A stretch of 7,651 bases of DNA, taken from positions 1-7,651 of the forward strand of contig JASLXL010000250.1 in assembly GCA_030740335.1 (NCBI GenBank), written 5' to 3'. The position numbers and the translations under genes are program-made. The notes under the pieces were generated by a model that saw only the letters and a program-made list of their open reading frames with translations, did not search any database and was not told the DNA's origin. This DNA is from SAR202 cluster bacterium (GTDB lineage Bacteria; Chloroflexota; Dehalococcoidia; SAR202; CAJWER01). Positions 5,959-7,651 of this stretch are shown here, one piece after another; positions within the stretch are counted from its first letter, which is position 1, and each line of letters begins with the position of its first letter.

Positions 5959-7335
5959 CTACTCCCTGAACTTGAACGCGTACAGGTCGGCATCCTTCAG
6001 CGCGAACCGCAGGCGGCACGGCTTTCCAACTAGGCCGCTCAAGTCGCCGACCCCATGCCAGGTAACCCCGCCCTCGATATCATCGCCGAAGTGGTCGGGA
6101 CAGTCGGCCATCGCAAACTTCGGCAAGGCAACGCCATTGGCGTCCTGGATCTCGACCCTAACGCTGCCGACCGCCGAAGTCGAAAAATTCAGCTCCAGCG
6201 AGCCTCCCGTGAAGGTCATGGGGTGGGTCGTGAACTCCCCACCCGATGCCCCGGCGTTTACCGAGACGAACCCGTCGGTTCGGACCGTGTATCGGCGAAC
6301 ATTCACCGATCGCGTCCTGAGCCCCTCCATGCCGTACAGCGATATCTCGGTGGGGGAGGTTTGGTGTATCCCGCGCTCCATGTATATCGCCCGCTCGTGC
6401 CAGTTGCTCTTGTCAGGCCCGGGGCGCACGAACGCCTCCATGAAGCTGCGATCGAAATTGATCCCATCACGGCTCGACATGAACACGATGTCGCTGATTC
6501 CCTCTCCGCCGTACCAGTCCGGGTCAGGAGTGCGCTCAGGCACATACCTGGACGGGAACATCAAATAGATCCCGGGCGCGCGCTCGTATGGGACGCAGGC
6601 GCTCGTGTACAGGTGCTCGAATGGCGTGTCGCCGGCCGTAATCGATTCAAAGTCGGTCCAGTTGCGGAAATCCTTCGAGGTAGTTCGCCTGATCCAGCGC
6701 ACGCCCCCAATGAAAATGCCTTCCCCTGCGACCGCCCTCGTGTAGATCACGTACTCGCCCCGTGCCTCGTCCCAGAAGGGTATGTTCATCGTGTCGAATG
6801 GCCCCTCGGTGAGGATGGGGTCCTGCATGATCCTCCAGTCCTTGCCGTCATGAGACCCCAGTGCGACGACGACCAACTCCTTGCCCTCGCACCTGATACC
6901 CACCGCCTTGAAACGCTCCTTCTCCTTCGCATTCGGGTTGGTATCGAGAAATACGCCCAGCAGCCCGCTCGGGCCCATCCACACCAGGTTATTGTCCTTG
7001 GATCCCTCAAACTCGTGGAGCCCCAGGCGCGGCTTGACCCACGTGATGCCATCGAGGCTCTCGGCGTAGGCGGTCTTCCTGAACCACGATATCTTCGGGT
7101 TGTCGAATATCGAGGCATCGTCGCAGGTGTACCAGGCCTTGTAGATGTTGCCATCCTTGACCGTGGACATGCCTCCGACATAGCCCATCTCCCAGGGGTT
7201 CTCCGGTAGGATGGCGGCGTTGTGCTTTACAGCCGGGTGCAAGCGACGTCGCGCCCCGTCAGAGGTGGCGATCCAATGGTCGTCCATGAATAGCTGCAGA
7301 TTTGTACCGATCGCCTCGGGTGCTCTAACGCTCAC
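5959..7335 (-). CDS. Five-bladed beta-propeller protein, glycoside hydrolase (GH32/43)-like, with C-terminal beta-sandwich
   Basis: A 458-residue protein of a type common in Planctomycetota, Poribacteria and SAR202 genomes, usually left hypothetical or called a glycosyl hydrolase. The opening LQLFMDDHWI (13-22), the RRRLHPAVKH segment (30-38), KAWYTCDD (66-73), the repeated blade signatures AYAESLDGITW (89-99) and VFMSSRDGINF (284-294), and FWDEARGEYVIYTR (187-200) point to a five-bladed propeller over about residues 10-350. Residues 355-458 (GGEFTTHPMTF, LNFSTSAVGSVRVEIQD, LRFALKDADLYAFKF) form the beta-sandwich found in these relatives. The start is GTG with AGGGGA five bases upstream. I see no signal peptide, so it is probably cytoplasmic, unlike many sugar-degrading relatives. 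The gene meets the DUF1801 pseudogene tail to tail. Substrate and activity are unknown; a carbohydrate role is inferred from fold alone. Confidence 0.85.
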   Translation of the reverse strand: MSVRAPEAIGTNLQLFMDDHWIATSDGARRRLHPAVKHNAAILPENPWEMGYVGGMSTVKDGNIYKAWYTCDDASIFDNPKISWFRKTAYAESLDGITWVKPRLGLHEFEGSKDNNLVWMGPSGLLGVFLDTNPNAKEKERFKAVGIRCEGKELVVVALGSHDGKDWRIMQDPILTEGPFDTMNIPFWDEARGEYVIYTRAVAGEGIFIGGVRWIRRTTSKDFRNWTDFESITAGDTPFEHLYTSACVPYERAPGIYLMFPSRYVPERTPDPDWYGGEGISDIVFMSSRDGINFDRSFMEAFVRPGPDKSNWHERAIYMERGIHQTSPTEISLYGMEGLRTRSVNVRRYTVRTDGFVSVNAGASGGEFTTHPMTFTGGSLELNFSTSAVGSVRVEIQDANGVALPKFAMADCPDHFGDDIEGGVTWHGVGDLSGLVGKPCRLRFALKDADLYAFKFRE

Positions 7336-7387
7336 TTTGTTCCCCTTCTGTTTTCTAGCTGGGGTCTGGCTATGCTACTACAGCCTC

Positions 7388-7498
7388 GTGTCATACTGAG
7401 GAGGTCCCATAGAAGTATCTGGGGTGGGGGCCACGCACCCTCGGTGGCCTAGTAGAACCCCTCCTCGCGAGATCCTTCTCATCCGCTCAGGGTGACAC
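7388..7498. repeat. 111-base imperfect palindromic repeat (REP/MITE-like)
   Basis: The outer arms GTGTCATACTGAG (7388-7400) and CTCAGGGTGACAC (7486-7498) pair with two mismatches. Inside them AGAAGTATCT (7411-7420) pairs with most of AGATCCTTCT (7470-7479), then GGGGT (7421-7425) with ACCCC (7457-7461). The centre closes with GGCCAC (7429-7434) and GTGGCC (7444-7449). The whole element can therefore fold into one long hairpin. The GTGTCA-CTGAG ... AAG-ATCT pattern resembles dispersed palindromes I recall from Chloroflexota and other environmental genomes. It lies in the 202-base gap between two minus-strand genes and could also end transcription of the upstream one. No other copy is seen in this window. 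Confidence 0.75.
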
Positions 7499-7537
7499 GG
7501 GCTAGTTCGATGCCACTGTGAATTTCAGCAATCAGTT

Positions 7538-7651
7538 CTACTCCCGAATCCTACCCACAACACGTCTAACCGCGTCCACAAGTCCATCGACGTGCTTTTC
7601 AGTAGTCAGCGTGGACAGCGACCCCGCACAGCTTTGCTGAAGCAGGATGCC
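7538..7651 (-). CDS. C-terminal end of a probable class III aminotransferase (glutamate-1-semialdehyde aminomutase-like), partial
   Basis: Only the last 37 codons and a TAG stop are in the window; the rest lies beyond the right edge. The sequence begins GILLQQSCAGSLSTLTTEKH and ends with an amphipathic helix, VDGLVDAVRRVVGRIRE. A Gly-hydrophobic stretch, a short strand, a Ser-x-x-Thr-x-Glu turn, then a helix of the type 'ID..v.A....' is how class III PLP aminotransferases such as glutamate-1-semialdehyde aminomutase usually end. No catalytic residue is included, so the call rests on the tail alone. It reads in the same direction as the beta-propeller gene, with the palindromic repeat between them. 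Confidence 0.5.
   Translation of the reverse strand, partial: GILLQQSCAGSLSTLTTEKHVDGLVDAVRRVVGRIRE

Noticed and set aside
6055..7209. A 384-codon plus-strand open frame antisense to the beta-propeller gene
   Set aside because: It is a shadow of GC-rich codon use on the opposite strand; its translation shows no domain, while the minus-strand frame shows clear family motifs and a ribosome site.

Overview
The window is a GC-rich bacterial segment. It uses TTG and GTG starts freely, and its gene families recall uncultured marine or soil lineages such as Chloroflexota (SAR202/Dehalococcoidia type). That placement is an inference from gene content and from the style of one palindromic repeat; there is no rRNA or other phylogenetic marker here.

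Left half (1-4008, all minus strand): a tightly packed five-gene unit, read from about 4008 down past the left edge. In transcription order it holds: a small protein of the 'virulence factor' Pfam type (4008-3658); a single-domain homocysteine S-methyltransferase that overlaps it by 14 bases (3671-2769); a 226-residue protein I do not recognise, with conserved-looking Cys/His clusters (2729-2049); and two tandem paralogues of the uroporphyrinogen-decarboxylase/MtaA/CmuA methyltransferase family (2030-933, and 886 to beyond the edge), about 72% identical by hand alignment. Each gene has a Shine-Dalgarno sequence, and gaps are 46 bases or less. The unit looks like a corrinoid-linked methyl-transfer operon that moves a one-carbon group toward homocysteine or another methyl carrier. 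No corrinoid-binding protein, substrate:corrinoid methyltransferase or reductive activase lies in the window. These could lie to the left or be encoded elsewhere.

Middle (4009-5941): a 222-base divergent intergenic region, with an inverted repeat around a TATTAT box, precedes an orphan trpB on the plus strand (4231-5430). No trpA follows. Next comes a DUF1801-family gene (5474-5941) that reads in one frame from end to end but is broken by two in-frame stops, a recent-looking pseudogene.

Right part (5959-7651, minus strand): a cytoplasmic five-bladed beta-propeller protein, related to glycoside hydrolases of the GH32/43 type and with a C-terminal beta-sandwich (7335-5959). A 111-base imperfect palindromic repeat of REP/MITE type follows (7388-7498). 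Last are the final 37 codons of a protein that looks like a class III aminotransferase of the glutamate-1-semialdehyde aminomutase type, cut by the right edge.

The best candidates for something new are the methyl-transfer operon as a set, and the unrecognised 226-residue protein inside it.
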